This document shows, one piece after another, positions 29,583 to 42,317 of a DNA stretch of 64,000 nt. Every line of letters begins with the position of its first letter. Position 1 is the first letter of the stretch. The translations under genes were made by a program, and so were the position numbers. The notes beneath the pieces were generated by a model that saw nothing but the letters and a program-made list of their open reading frames with translations, was not told the DNA's origin and searched no databases. The DNA comes from Inonotus obliquus (lineage: Eukaryota; Basidiomycota; Agaricomycetes; Hymenochaetales; Hymenochaetaceae). The stretch lies in the NCBI GenBank assembly GCA_032164295.1, contig JAJHTX010000003.1, positions 1,860,001 to 1,924,000 on the forward strand, read 5' to 3'.

Positions 29583-31742
29583 CATGGAAATGCATAATAA
29601 TTTGGATATGTGATTTTTTCCATTTTCAGCATTTTCAGCATTTTCAGCAACTCCCAACACAAACCTCTCTCATATCTCCACCAAAATGTGACCATTTTGC
29701 ATCATCTAAGTTACTAAATTCATGTCTTGATCGTTCCGTCCAAACTATAATAAACCTGAGCAAAATTGATCAAGAATTGACTCCGAAATGGCACAAAATG
29801 TTGTGTTTTATGTATTTCTCATATATATTTTTTCTTGCATTCAATTCTGGGTCTGCAGCACTTAAAAGTGTCTCAGAATGCTCAGATGGAACTACTGTGA
29901 ATTTAGGGACTGCATTTGAGATGTATATTGAGCTGTAAGTGCTAGTCTGAGACATGCCTAAAAAGCAGAAATACCTCCTCATCCCCCAAGCTCCCTATGT
30001 CCTGAAAAAAGTATCTGAAGCCAAATTCATGCATGGAAACCTGTTTAGAGTATATTCAAATGTATCCAAGCCTTTCTCAGAGCAAATAGATGTGTTGGGA
30101 AGCTGGAGAAAGGCAGGGAAGCATGGTGCATATGCTCTGTCTCCCCCATCTCAAATAATGCACCAATCCTCATAGCAGACATAAGAAGTACTCAAATAAC
30201 TTCTAATAGACCTGGAATGAATTTACATGTATGAAAATAGCCTCAGATATTTCTTCTTGTGATATGGGAAGCTTGGGGAATGAGAGGGCATTTCTGCTTT
30301 TTAGGCATGCCTCAGACTAGCACTTATACCTTAAAATGTATCTCAAATTCAGTCCTTAAATTTACAATTATTCCATCTGAGCTTTTTGAGACACTTTTGG
30401 GTGCTGCAGACTTAGAATTGAGTGCAGGAAAAAATGTACATGAGGAATACATGAAAAAACAATATTTTGTGCCATTTCGGGGTCAATTCTTGATCAAGTT
30501 TGCTCAGGTTTGTTACAGTTTGGACAGAACGATCAAGGCATAAATTTAGCAACTTAGATAATGCAAAACGATCACATTTTGGTAGAGTTATAGGGAGGTT
30601 TGTATTGAGAGTTGCTAAAAATGGAAAAAATTACATGTTCAAATTACAGGGAATTCTATAAGAATTTGGGCACATGATTTTTGCCATTTTGGGCCCCTCC
30701 TGTACCTCAGAACACAAAATAAATCCTATCTCACTCAATTCTTGATCATTTTGTATCATCTAAGTTGCTAAATTCATGCCTCAATCGTGCTGTTCGAACT
30801 GTAACAAACCTGAGCAAAATTGGCCAAGAATCGACCTCGAAATGGCACAAAATATTGTTTTTTTATGTATTTCTCATATACATTTTTTCCTGCACTCAAT
30901 TCTGGGTCTGCAGCACTCACAAGTGTCTCAGAATGCTCAGATTTAATAACTGTAAATTTAGGGCCTGAATTTGAGATGTATTATAAGGTGTGTGTGCTAT
31001 TCTGGGGCATGCTTGAAAGGCAGAAATTCCCTCTCCCTCCCCTCTCTACTCATGCCCCAAAAAGATATATCTGAGGCCAATCTCATACATGTAAATTCAT
31101 TTCAGGTCTATTGGAAGTTATTTGAGTACTTTTTATGTCTGCTATGAGGATTGGTGCATTGTTTGAGGTGAGGAAGACAGGACATATGCACCATGCTTTT
31201 CTGCCTTTCCCCAGCTTCCCAACATATCCATTTGCTATGGGAGAGGCTCAGATGAGTTTCATTATACTCCAAATGAGTTTCTATGCATAAATTTGGCCTC
31301 AGATATTTTTCTAGGATATGGGGAGCTTGAGGGATGAGGAGGCATTTCTGCCTTCTAGACATGCCCCCAGACCAGCACTTACAGCTCAAAAAACACCTCA
31401 AATACAGTCCCTAAATTCACAGTTATTCCATTTGAGCATTCTGAGACACTTGTGGGTGCTGCAGATCCAGAATTGAGTGCAGGAAAAAATATATATGAGA
31501 AATACATGAAAAAACAATATTTTGTGCCATTTCGAGGTCGATTCTTGGCCAATTTTGCTCAGGTTTGTTACAGTTCGAACAGCACGATTGAGGTATGAAT
31601 TTAGCAACTTAGATGATACAAAATGGATAAGAATTGAGTGAGATACAATTTATTTTGTGTTCTGAGGTACAGGAGGAGCCCAAAATAGCAAAAATCATGT
31701 GTCTAAATTCTTATAGAATTCCCTGTATTATGCATTTCTCTG
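29583..31742. mobile_element. Outer palindromic MITE, family Q copy 1, with nested copy 2
   Basis: Termini CATGGAAATGCATAATAATTT and TTATGCATTTCTCTG are flanked by TA (29,581 and 31,743). The right terminus is split by the inner element at 30,647 to 31,725. The arms carry the same core palindrome as family P (ATTGAGTGCAGGAAAAA). Confidence 0.85.
30647..31725. mobile_element. Palindromic MITE, family Q copy 2 (nested)
   Basis: 1,079 bp, termini CAGGGAATTCTATAAGAATT and complement, flanked by TA (30,645 and 31,726). Inserted at a TA inside the outer element. Confidence 0.88.
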
Positions 31743-31907
31743 TAAGTCAAATTCACCATCTTCTAAGTCGAGTTCACCCCCTGAGTCATTTCAGTTGGCA
31801 AAAGGTGTCAAATCTCCATCATCCAGTGATTTTCACAGCCTCAATTCCAAGAGTTAATAAACTGTCTTTAGACAATAGTTGCAATGCGACTGACCTCTGA
31901 TGTCTTA

Positions 31908-32958
31908 CAGTCTTTTTCAAAAGTCCTGAGACACATGCCAAATTGCTATTTAAATTATATCTCACTCAATTCTTGACCGTTTCACATCATCTAGGCTGCT
32001 AAATTCATGTCTCGATCGTGCCGTCCAGACCGTAACAAACCTGAGCAAAATCGGTTAATAATTGACCCCAAAATAGCGCAAAACATCATTTTTTCATGCA
32101 TTTCTCATATACAATTTTTTCTGCACTCAATTCTGGGTCTACAATACTCATAAGTGTCTCAGAGCCCTCAGATAGAATAGATGTAAACTTAGGGCCTGTA
32201 TTTGAGGTGTATTTTGAGGTGTATGTGCTGGTCTGGGGCATGCCTGGAAAGTACAAATCCCCCCTCATCCCTTGAGCCCCCCATGCCCCAGAAAAAAATA
32301 TCTGAGGATAAATTCATGTATGGAAAGTCATTTAGAGTATATTTGAATGCATCTGAGCCTTTTCCAGAGCAAATAGATATGTTGGGAAGCAGGGAAAAGG
32401 CAAGGAAGTATGGTGCATATACACTATCTTCTCTATCTCAATTAATGCACTAATTCTCATAGCAGACATGAGAAGTACTCAAATCACTTCCGATAGACCT
32501 GAGATGAATTTACATGTATGAACTTAGCCTCAGACATTTCTTCTTGGGGCATGGGGGGCTCAAGGGATGAGAGGGGATTTGTACTTTCCAGGCATGCCCC
32601 AGACCAGCACATACACCTCAAAATACACCTCAAATACAGGCCCTAAATTTACATCTATTCTATCTGAGGGCTCTGAGACACTTGTGAGTGTTGTAGACCC
32701 AGAATTGAGTGCAGGAAAAATTGTACATGAGGAATGCATAAAAAAATAATGTTTTGTGCTATTTTGGGGTCAATTGTTGACCGATTTTGCTCAGGTTTGT
32801 TACGGTCTGGACGGCACGATCGAGACATGAATTTAGCAGCCTAGATGATGTGAAACGGTCAAGAATTGAGTGAGATATAATTTATTTTGTGTTCTGAGAT
32901 ACTGGAGAGGCCGAAAATGACAATTTGGCACATGTTTTAGGACTTTTGAAAAAGACTG
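31908..32958. mobile_element. Palindromic TA-target MITE, family P copy 2
   Basis: 1,051 bp, same termini as the copy at 16,494, flanked by TA (31,906 and 32,959). Removing it and one TA opens a frame across the site (SDVLATGGHLVQELI). Confidence 0.9.
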
Positions 32959-34240
32959 TAGCTACTGGTGGTCATTTGGTACAAGAGCTTATTAAGTCAA
33001 GTTATGTGGATGTGAGGAGCACAAGAGCTAATAAAGTCACCAATAAAGGCCAACTCATCAAACATTTTTACCAGCTTCATATGTTGGCAATTTAGTATAA
33101 GGATGGCATTCTGCCTCTCAGAACTGAGTTGTCTGTCTTGAAGGCCCAGATGGAGACCATGCAGCAGAATATGGACAACCTCAATCAAAAGGAATTCTCC
33201 AAGAATAAAATAACTAAAAAACTAATTGAAGTGGTAAATTAACTAAAGTTTGACATATGATCATCGACTTATCAGAATAGTACTAGTCTTTCAAAAGCAT
33301 TGCTTTGACCCACTGCCAATTCTTATGTATATGTCAACAGGGCTTTAACTAGGTGATAGTGTACTTCTATGAGGTCTATTATAGGACAGAGTCACTTAAG
33401 TAGCTTCGAAAGCTTCTTGAACATAGTAAATATCAAAAGGAGGAGGTGACAAGATTAATGACTAAGCTTAAGCAGATTAGAACAGCAACCAAGGCTGTCA
33501 AGTATAGATTCGCAAACTTGAACTAGGAGTCTTCGAGTCATTCAATTCATTCATTTAGCACATTGATTTCTAATAAACACTGAGCGAACTCTCTTTCCAT
33601 GGTGTCTACAGAATTTGATATAAGCAGCGTCAACTCTTATGCTAAGAAGAAAGCGCTCTGTATAGAACACAATATTTTGGTTCTCAATGACGGACTAGAA
33701 AAACTTCTGGACCTGATGCACTTGGGTGATAATTCCTTCTTCCATCAATCGGACTAGAACTTTCCCAAATTTTAGAAAATGCTTTGTTTTAGCAGAACTG
33801 AGCATGTCTTGGATTTTATTGATCTGAATAATAGAAAGAAGATTCCAAAGAAGTATTTCTGGCCAAATGTGTATGTTTTGAAGGAATGGTGTCTTCACAT
33901 ATTAGACTTCTTGATGCGGCTTGACACACATCTGAAACAACCAGATAATGATCTTTCGAACGAAGAGAACATCACCTCTAGTGCTGGCGACACTAACAAG
34001 AAGAAGAACTTCAAGCCTTTATCTGGTGTAGATGCCTTAAAGAAGATTTTTAAACCCACGCCCAAAGTTGAAACTGAAGGATCTCTGGCAGTCTCTCATG
34101 TCAAAGCTGCAGTTAGAAAACTGAAGAAGTCAAGTGCTGTCTCAAATGAGGTAGATACTGTCCCAATTGAATCAGATACTGTCACAGTAAAGGAAGCAGC
34201 AGATGACTGCACATTTGCTTTCTATCTCATATATAATTAA

Positions 34241-34930
34241 AAGCTGCTCAAATCTATTATTGCTGCCTCCTTTTCAATAAAGGAAGATAGGAGTAGGCAT
34301 ACACATTCCTGTATGTTTGATAGCAATTTTCATGCACCTGATGTGCATGTCACCTTCAGTAGGAAGTTAGGCCACTGCAGCAATGTTCTAAAAGAGAACT
34401 GGGAACATGTTTAAGCTCTTCAAAATGTCTTGGCCTACTTTGCAGTAAGCTGAGGTTTTAAAGATTATAAGGAGGACCATTTTGCTGAGCTAGTTCCTCA
34501 GAATCTGGCAGATGATATTGATTTGGGTTCCTTTGGAGATGGTAAGGGTAAGAGCAAAGAGATGATAGTTCCTGAGGAGCCAGCAGACAAAATTAATTTA
34601 GGTTCATTGGAAGGTGGTATGGGCAAGAGGGTGAGGTTTGATTAGTCAGGTGGGACACTATGCTAATCCTTCAATATATATTTTGAATTCTGGTTTACCT
34701 TGTTGCTTCTTCATATTACCGCTTTTTCAAATTTCAGTGAGGGGGCTTTTTGACTTTTCTTACATCCTATCTTGTATGAATGCAAACAATTTATATATTA
34801 ATGAAAGCTCAATAATATATTTATTGTTGTCAGTATAAGGATTTCACAATTTGTATTTTTGTGATATATGGAGAGAAATAACTATGTACTATTTATAGAG
34901 AAATGTATAATACAGCCATTTGCAGAAGTA
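34241..34930. other. No clear gene
   Basis: Tail of the split gene remnant to about 34,640 (LVPQNLADDIDLGSFGD), then AT-rich sequence without features. Confidence 0.3.
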
Positions 34931-36005
34931 CAGGGAATTCCTTAAGAATTTGGACATATAATTTTTTCTATTTTTGGCCTCTTTAGTATCTCAGAATACA
35001 AAATAAATCATATCGCACTCAATTCTTGACCATTTTACATCGTCTAAGTTGCTAAATTCATGCTCCGATAGTACCGTCCGAACTGTAACAAATATGAGCA
35101 AAACTGGATAAGAATTGATATTAAAACGGCGCAAAATGTTATTTTTTCATGTATTTCTTATGTCCATTTTTTCCTGCACTCAATCTCTCTATCACTCACA
35201 AGTGTCTCAGAATGCTCAGATGGAATAACTGTGAATTTAGGGCCTGCATTTGAGGTGTTTTTTTAGTTGTAAGTGCTGGTCTGGGGGCATGTCTAGAAGG
35301 CAGAAATGCCCCCTCATCCCTTAAGCTCCCCATGTCCTAGAAAAAATATCTGAGGCCAAATTTATGCATAGAAACTCATTTGGAGTATAATGAAACTCAT
35401 CTGAGCCTCTCCCATAGCAAATGGATATGTTGGGAAGCTGGAGAAAGGCAGGAAAGCATGGTACATATGCCCTGTCTCCCCCACCTTAAACAATGCACCA
35501 ATCCTTATAGCAAACATAAAAAGTACTCAAATAACTTTCAATAGACCTAGAATGAATTTACATGTATGAGATTGGCCTCAGATATATCTTTTTGGTGCAT
35601 GAGGAGAGATGAGAGGGAGGGGAAATTTCTGCCTTTCAAGCATGCCCCAAAACAGCACACACACCTTATAATACATCTTAAATGCAGACTCTAAATTTAC
35701 AGTTATTAAATCTGAGCATTCTGAGACACTTGTGAGTGATGCAGACCCAGGATTGAGTGCAGGAAAAAATGTACATGAGAAATACATGAAAAAACAACAT
35801 TTTGCACCATTTCGGGGTTAATTCTTGATCAATTTTACTTAGGTTTGTTACAGTTTGGACAGCATGATTAAGGCATGAATTTAGCAGCTTAGATGATGCA
35901 AAACAGTTACGTTTTGGTGGAGATATGGGGAGGTTTGTATTGAGAGTTGCTAAAAATGCCGAAAATAGAAAAAGTCATATGTCCGAATTATTATGCATTT
36001 CCCTA
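34931..36005. mobile_element. Palindromic MITE, family Q copy 3
   Basis: Termini CAGGGAATTCCTTAAGAATT and its imperfect complement ending CCCTA, with TA on each side. The arms are self-complementary around a loop near 35,400. Confidence 0.85.
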
Positions 36006-36059
36006 TAATTGGGTTAAAATCCAGTGAGTACGTCAGAGGAAATTCAACTTTCATTTTTC

Positions 36060-36560
36060 TAAACCTCGACAGATTAAAAGAAGTTAGTGGAAGATGTGAT
36101 AAACACACCTGAATTTAATAAGTTCCTAAACCATTAGCACCTTGTAGATTATGCAATTGTCCATGACAATCACAGAATTCTGTGCTGGCTACAGATTCAT
36201 GTGCTCCAACAGAGTAGCAATAAAATCATAGAACAATGCTGAATTGAAGGACCCTTTCACAATTGTACAATAGATTATACTATCTATTGTAATTGTAGAA
36301 AGAATAGAATATCTGAGAGGATTAATATGTATCTCACCCGGAGAGTGGGTGTGGAACATACCACTTACCTCTCAGAAACACCTGTTTGCAAATTACTTGG
36401 TAGCTCTTTAAAGCCTATGCTTTACTCTGCAGATAAAAATGCCTATTACATGCACTCTCGTCCACAAATACTAGCTGATCTGCTGAGTACTGGAAGGCTA
36501 TTCTGAGCTAATACTGCAATCGTTTAGTTTCACTATGTTCCAGCACTTCCTTGCTAATCT
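36060..36560 (-). pseudogene. Second Tc1-like DDE_3 transposase relic
   Basis: On the minus strand the first catalytic Asp region reads QLVFVDESA (about 36,470) and the second NSVIVMDNCIIYK (about 36,165). These match the relic at 10,226 closely. The Glu motif is lost, and stops interrupt the frame. Confidence 0.65.
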
Positions 36561-37415
36561 GTTATCAATAAGATGTAAATTATAAATTTACAACAGACAA
36601 ACTAAAATCCACAACTCTTTTAGAGTAAAGTCTGCTCGCTTTAATATTTGTTCTATTATTTGTGTTAAAGACTCCTTGTCTTGAATGCACAGGAGCATGT
36701 CTTTCAGTTTATTAAGGAGAATTATGTTACCGTTCTATTGAGTCCAAAATAAACTGTGGTGCATCACTCAGCCAGCAAAAATGAAAAGGAGTCTGGAGCA
36801 GAGGGTCTAACTCATGTTTATGTCTACATAGGACAACATCCTTGACCAACCATACTGCTGGGTGGGTTGCCTGACTTTCTCTATCTTTTTGTGTCACTGT
36901 ATCACATTATTGACTGTAGATTTTAAAACACTTGTGAACCAAGATATAATTCAAACTGAAAGCCTCTCCTTGAGTGCATACGTATGAGCATAGCCTGTGC
37001 ATCTGGTGATAGCGGCTTTCCACGTGTCATAGGGATGTGATGGAGTATGGTTGAGAGCGGAGGTTGGCTGCGCACATGCGATTACGGAAGCCAAGGTGGT
37101 AAGGTGCTTATACTAGCTAGTTATAAAACAACTCATGTACTATATCTATTTACCTCGACAATTACAATTGATGTGTACCTTATCTTACAGCCCTTATCAA
37201 TAGATGGCTCTAGAATAAATAACTAGAATTTAACCAATGAAATATGTGAGTTATTATAGATGCACTGTCGAGAGGGTGAGAGTTTTGAAAATGAGCATGC
37301 TAGGATGTTGCCCTACTCTATCATGAAGGGCACCTTCTTTCACTGCAAAAACTTGTTCGTGGGTACCTCTTATACTGGCGCAGGCTACGCCACCTTACTG
37401 CCTTTTTCATATGTA
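36561..37415. other. No gene recognised
   Basis: Probably continues the N-terminal half of the transposase relic to about 36,900, too decayed to align. The rest shows no ORF or repeat I can support. Confidence 0.35.
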
Positions 37416-38085
37416 TTGTTACATCATAATTTTGCTATTTTTGGCACCTCAAATCTCTCAAAATACAAACCTCACTATATCTCCACAAAACCTTGAGCAT
37501 TTTGCATCATCTAAGTTATTAAATTCATGTCTCAATCGTGCTGTCTAAACTATAACAAATCTGAGCGAAATCGATGAAGAATTGACCTAGAAATGATGCA
37601 AAATGCTGTTTTTTTATGCTTTTGTCTTCCACATTTTTTCTTGCACTCAATTCTGGGTCTGCAGCACCCATAAATGTCTCAGAGCCCTCAGATGGAATAA
37701 CTGTGAATTTAGAGAGTGAATTTGAGGTGTATTTTAAGCATGACCCAGACTGGCACACACAGCTCACAATACACCTCAAATTCACTCTCTAAATTCACAG
37801 TTATTCCATCTGAGGGCTCTGAGACATTTATGGGTGCTGCAGACCCAGAATTGAGTGCAGGAAAAAATGTGGAAGACAAAAGCATAAAAAAACAGCATTT
37901 TGCATCATTTCTAGGTCAATTCTTCATCGATTTCGCTCAGATTTGTTACAGTTTGGACAGCACGGTTGAGACATAAATTTAGTAACTTAGATGATGCAAA
38001 ATGGTCAAGGTTTTGTGGAGATATAGTGAGGTTTGTATTTTGGGAGATTTGAGATGCCAAAAATAACAAAATCACGGTGTGACAA
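37416..38085. mobile_element. Palindromic TA-target MITE (670 bp)
   Basis: Termini TTGTTACATCATAATTTTGC and imperfect complement ending ACAA, flanked by TA (37,414 and 38,086). The core palindrome (ATTGAGTGCAGGAAAAAATGTGG and complement) meets almost head to head near 37,740, with a very short loop. Confidence 0.85.
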
Positions 38086-38264
38086 TATATATAAAAAAGG
38101 TAGTAATAGCATAAAATGTTTGTATCTCTCAGAATTGACAATAAGTGTAATATTCACCTAAAATGCAATTTTTGTGTAAGCTCACATGCACATTATGCAA
38201 TAACAGCTTACCTTAGATAATTTCTCTAAAGTATAGATAAATGGGAAGCACTGAATATGTCTTG

Positions 38265-38740
38265 TGTTAAGGCAACACTGGTCTTACTCAACCACCAATA
38301 ATATAATCAAGGACACTTCCTGTCTTGGAAGGTCGAGTCAGAGTTCAGAGGTTCAATTAGCCTAAAAGGCTTAGAGTACATGGAGTTTATATAGACTACA
38401 GGCCCAGAGGCAAAGTGGAAGAGAGGGATGGGGGGAAAAGTGAGAGGGCAAACTAGAGTCAGAGAGAACCCCCACCAGTACGTGCAAAGTGGTACATGTG
38501 TTTCAGTGGAGTGGAGTGGAGTCTGGTGGAGCAAAGTGGAGTGAGACTATGTGAGTGCAATATAGAATAAATAATAGAACTATAAGAACACAAAGTGAAT
38601 AAGAAATAACACATGCAATGTGTGATATAAATAAAGACTGAGTTGAATCAGCAAGGATGAGTAATAAAAGATGACCAAGTAATGATGACTGTTGAAGTCT
38701 TAAGTAATCGCAGTTTGCCTAGTAAAATTTTATTGTAACA
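38265..38740 (-). repeat. Gypsy-C 3' LTR (LTR-2)
   Basis: 476 bp, TGTTAAGG to TTGTAACA on the plus strand. It is shorter than the other copies through internal deletions. On the minus strand a polypurine tract ACAGGGGGGTAA (38,741 to 38,753) precedes it. Confidence 0.92.
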
Positions 38741-38753
38741 TTACCCCCCTGTC
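38741..38753 (-). promoter_or_regulatory. Gypsy-C polypurine tract
   Basis: Minus-strand purine run AGGGGGGTAA directly before the 3' LTR. Confidence 0.75.
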
Positions 38754-39067
38754 AAGAGACGGTTTTCTACAACTATTAACCTTTTCCTTCACTCGAATTC
38801 AACATGGTTAAGATCTGCCATTTTTTGTATAAAGTCCGTACATGTGGTATTAAACTGAATGTGATCTACTGGTTCCGTTTCTGTATACAGATAGTTCTGG
38901 AGTATGATAGCAATTCAGTCTGAGGTCCCTAGATCTATAAGTTCTTGTACTGATATAGAGCGGTAGTCGCGGTGATCTATTTCAAGTGTGCAGATATTTG
39001 GGAATAGTTCTAGAGGTATCGGCAGTGGTTCATTATTTGGTACTGATATAGGTTTGTGGTTCTCCCT

Positions 39068-39683
39068 CTATTGGAGGATGTTGTTATTATATAAGTGGAA
39101 GGCCACATAGTACTGAAGATCGTTGTAGCAGTCAGTGATGTGCCTAAGGTTGTGATCGAGGAGTAGTGTAAAGTTCATGATGCAGTCTATGTATCGGTGA
39201 GTGTTAGTGAGGGCTCTTTCTAGTTCAGTGAGATGACGGGCTGTTCCAGCCAGACGGAGCAACTCAGAGCGGTTTGGGTGATTCCTTTCAAATATGATCC
39301 TTTCCAGTTTTTTAGGGTTCTCCATAAGCGCAAAAATCTGTGCTGTATCTTCTGGTTCTTGGATTGAATGTGGCAAGAATGATGTGTCTGATACTGGATC
39401 AGTGGCAAGAGGTGACATTGGAGTGGTTGGTGGAATGACAATGGATCGACTGTGTCTGACAACCTGTGTGAGAATGCTGTTACAGCTGCAGTTGTGAAGT
39501 CAGATGGTGCATTGTGCTGGCATTTTGATGTAGTAAGATGGTAGAGTCCCAGATAGTAATAGAGAATATAGTCAGGATGAGTATGACCAGAGATAAACAG
39601 GGGTATTGACAAATTGATATTTTGATGTTGAAGGTCTGTGTTCTAAGGATAAAGATTGCAAAGGCAAATGTGTAAGAAGACAT
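39068..39683 (-). pseudogene. Gypsy-C post-pol ORF with membrane segment
   Basis: An ATG on the minus strand 10 nt after the chromodomain stop starts a 67-residue frame. It has a hydrophobic stretch CLSLVILILTIFSITIW at about residues 31 to 47, followed by a stop at 39,480. A second frame (39,418 to 39,068, open further upstream) encodes about 115 helical residues (TARHLTELERALTNTHRYID) and could be a second exon. This mirrors the position and layout of the post-pol ORF of Gypsy-A, although the sequences are unrelated by eye. The splice sites are not resolved. Confidence 0.42.
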
Positions 39684-42317
39684 AACTTTTGAGTTAAAGT
39701 AGCTTGGTCTTCTTATACTCTTTGAGTAGAGTTTGCGCATGTTTGAGAGATTTTTCTGTTTGCCATGTGTTGTCTGAGGATGGGTATCCCTTCCATTTTA
39801 CCAGATATCGCCTCATGATTCCTGCCCCCTTGTGACCAACTATTGCCTCTACTTCGTATTCATCTTCTCCTTCTATCTAGTCAGGTGGTGGAGTAGAGAA
39901 GCTTGGTCCATGTGTATCTGTCTGCTTGAATGGAGATAGAAGCGAGGCGTGGAACATCGGATGTATTCTCTATCTTGGTAGAATCTTTAGTTCATATGTC
40001 CATGGAGATAGGACTTTGGTGATTTCAAAAGGACCTTTCCGTTTTGGCTTCAGTTTTTTGTAAGGTATTTCCAGGTTAAGGTTCTTGGCTTCTAGCCAAA
40101 CTTTCTCTCCCTTCTTGAATAGAGTGAAGTTTTGTGAGATCCGTTCTGCTATTTGTTGTCTTGCCAGTTCATGTGCTGCAAGTGCTTCTTGTCTGGTTTT
40201 GGACAGTTCTTGCAGTCGTTGAGTTACCAATGGTGCTTCTATTTCCAGTTTTATCGTGGGTATTGCCATAGGATTGTATCTTATGATCAGGAAGAATGAG
40301 GTTTGCCGAGTTGCCGAGTGCATTCTTTGGTTGTATGAGAACTCTAAGTCTGGTAGGTGCTCCACCCATTTTTCCAGGTGTATTCTATAGTAGATGCGCA
40401 GATAGGCTTCGATTTCTTGATTGGTTCGCTCAGTCTGTTCGTCCCTTTAGGGATGATAGGTAGTGGACATTGAGGTCTTGATTCTCAGTTTGTTGCATAA
40501 TGTTCTGAATACCTGAGAGGCAAATTGGGATCCCCTGTCAGATATGATTTGTTTAGGTAGTCTGTATCTTTAATAGACATGTTTGTGATATAATCGTGCA
40601 GTTCCAATAGCATCAGTGGTTCTTGTGCATGGAATTAGTACAATTCCTTTTGACAAGTCATGATCAACTACTACCAGAAGAGAGTCGAATCTCAATGAGG
40701 GAGGTAGGTCTGTGATAAAATCTATTATCACAGTAGAGAATAGGAGTGCATCCTTGTCTGCAGGAATCGGGTTAAGCGGTAGAGTAGTTGGATGATTATT
40801 TGTCTTCATCTGTTGGCAAGTTGCGCATTCATGTACATATCATTGTGTGAAGGGGTAAAGTCCTGGCCATCAGAAATTCTTTCATACTAGTACTAGTGTC
40901 TTGAATATTCCTAGGTGTCCCATTACTGATAGATTATGGTGTAGTTCCAAAATCTTCCTCTGTAGGTTGGAGTTTGCTGGTACGTATAGTCGATTTTTGA
41001 AGAACAGGAGGCTGTTTTCTACTTTTCAGTCAGTGATTGCTGATTTTAGTGGTGGTAATCCAGATTCCAGGATTAATTGTATGGCTTGTCTTTCAAATGG
41101 ATCTTCTTCCATCATGGTTAGGATCCTATCTTTGAGGGGAAAGTTGATTTGTTTGATGAACATTGTTTTTGGTAAGACAATAGCAATTTCTCCTTTATCT
41201 TCACCCCCTTCGTAGTCCAGTCTTTGAGATAGTGCGTCAGATTGTACCATTTTTGTCCCTGCTCAGTAAGTAATGATCAGGTCATATTGAGACAGTAGTA
41301 GGTGCTATGTGCTTTGTCATTGTGTAAGTCGGTGCAGTTCTCGGTAATATGTAAGGTTCTTGTGGTCACACCATAAAGTGACTGAGTGTGGTGACCTAAG
41401 TAGATAGTGTCGCCATATGTTAATTGCCTGTATAATTGTCAGAAGTTCACTGTCATAAATTTGATAGTACTGCTCGGTTGGTAAAAAGGCTTTTAAAATG
41501 AATCCACAGGGTTTTATGTCTCCATTTTCATCGTATTGACACAATACTGCTCTAGATGCTACTTTTGATATGTCTGTTTTCAGTATGAATAGTTTGGTCT
41601 TGTCTGGCATAAGCAGGATTGGTTCATATAGAAATGCTTCTTTGAGTGTTTTGAAGGTTCGGTCGCATTCAGGTGTCTATTGCCAGGGTTTGGTAGATTG
41701 TTTGACTGCATTCAATGGTCGAGCAATGTCTGCATAGTGGTTAATGAACCATTGGTAGAAGTTGACAAATCTTAGAAAATGTTGCACATCCTTGGCTTTT
41801 GTGGGAGTGAGCCAGTCCCTAATTCCAGCCACTTTGGCAGGGTCTATCTGTATATGGTTGCTTGAAATGTCCGAGATATTTGACAGTTTCTTGAGCAAAT
41901 ACGCATTTCTCCGGTTTGAGGTAAAGATCATTGTCTGTTAGTTTCTGCAGTATTCTCGTCGTTTTGTCTTGTAGTTCCTTTAGTGTTGCAGCATAAATCA
42001 GGATATCATCTATGTAGATAACAATTTCGTTCTTGTTTAATTTGTCCCTAAATATTTCATCCATGAATACCTGGAATGTTGCTGGAGAATTACATAAGCT
42101 AAAGAACATGACTGTCAGTTCAAATAACCCTCTGTTTATCTTGAATGCTGCTTTTTATTGGTCTCCATCCTTAATCCGTATGTTGTTATATCCCTATCGC
42201 ACATCGAGTTTGGTGAAGTATTTTGTCCCCTTCAATTTGTCCAAAAGGTCACTGATCAGTGGTAAGAAGTATGTATTTTTTACCGTTCCTTCGTTTAATA
42301 TGCAGTAGTCCTGGCAT

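Larger units (their letters stand above)
29297..34640 (+). pseudogene. Serine/lysine-rich gene remnant split by MITEs, unknown function
   Basis: An ATG at 29,297 begins a short basic ORF (SEQRLSLAAG), and after a frameshift a Ser/Asp-rich frame runs 29,414 to 29,582. Removing the nested MITEs at 29,583 to 31,742 rejoins it in frame to SNSPSSKSSSPPES (31,746) and a stop near 31,857. Past the MITE at 31,908 a helical region (QELIKSSYVDVRS, then LSVLKAQMETMQQN) continues, and from the ATG at 33,601 a further frame carries KKALCIEHNILVLNDGLEKLL and ends at 34,240. Another acidic stretch runs to 34,640. The pieces resemble a coiled-coil structural protein, perhaps a transposon-encoded Gag-like protein. 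A TATATAA motif lies near 29,155. Confidence 0.35.

Noticed and set aside
38265..38740. CRISPR-like or tandem repeat signal from recurring GAGTGGAGT words
   Set aside because: These are short imperfect runs inside LTR-2, same in all three copies.
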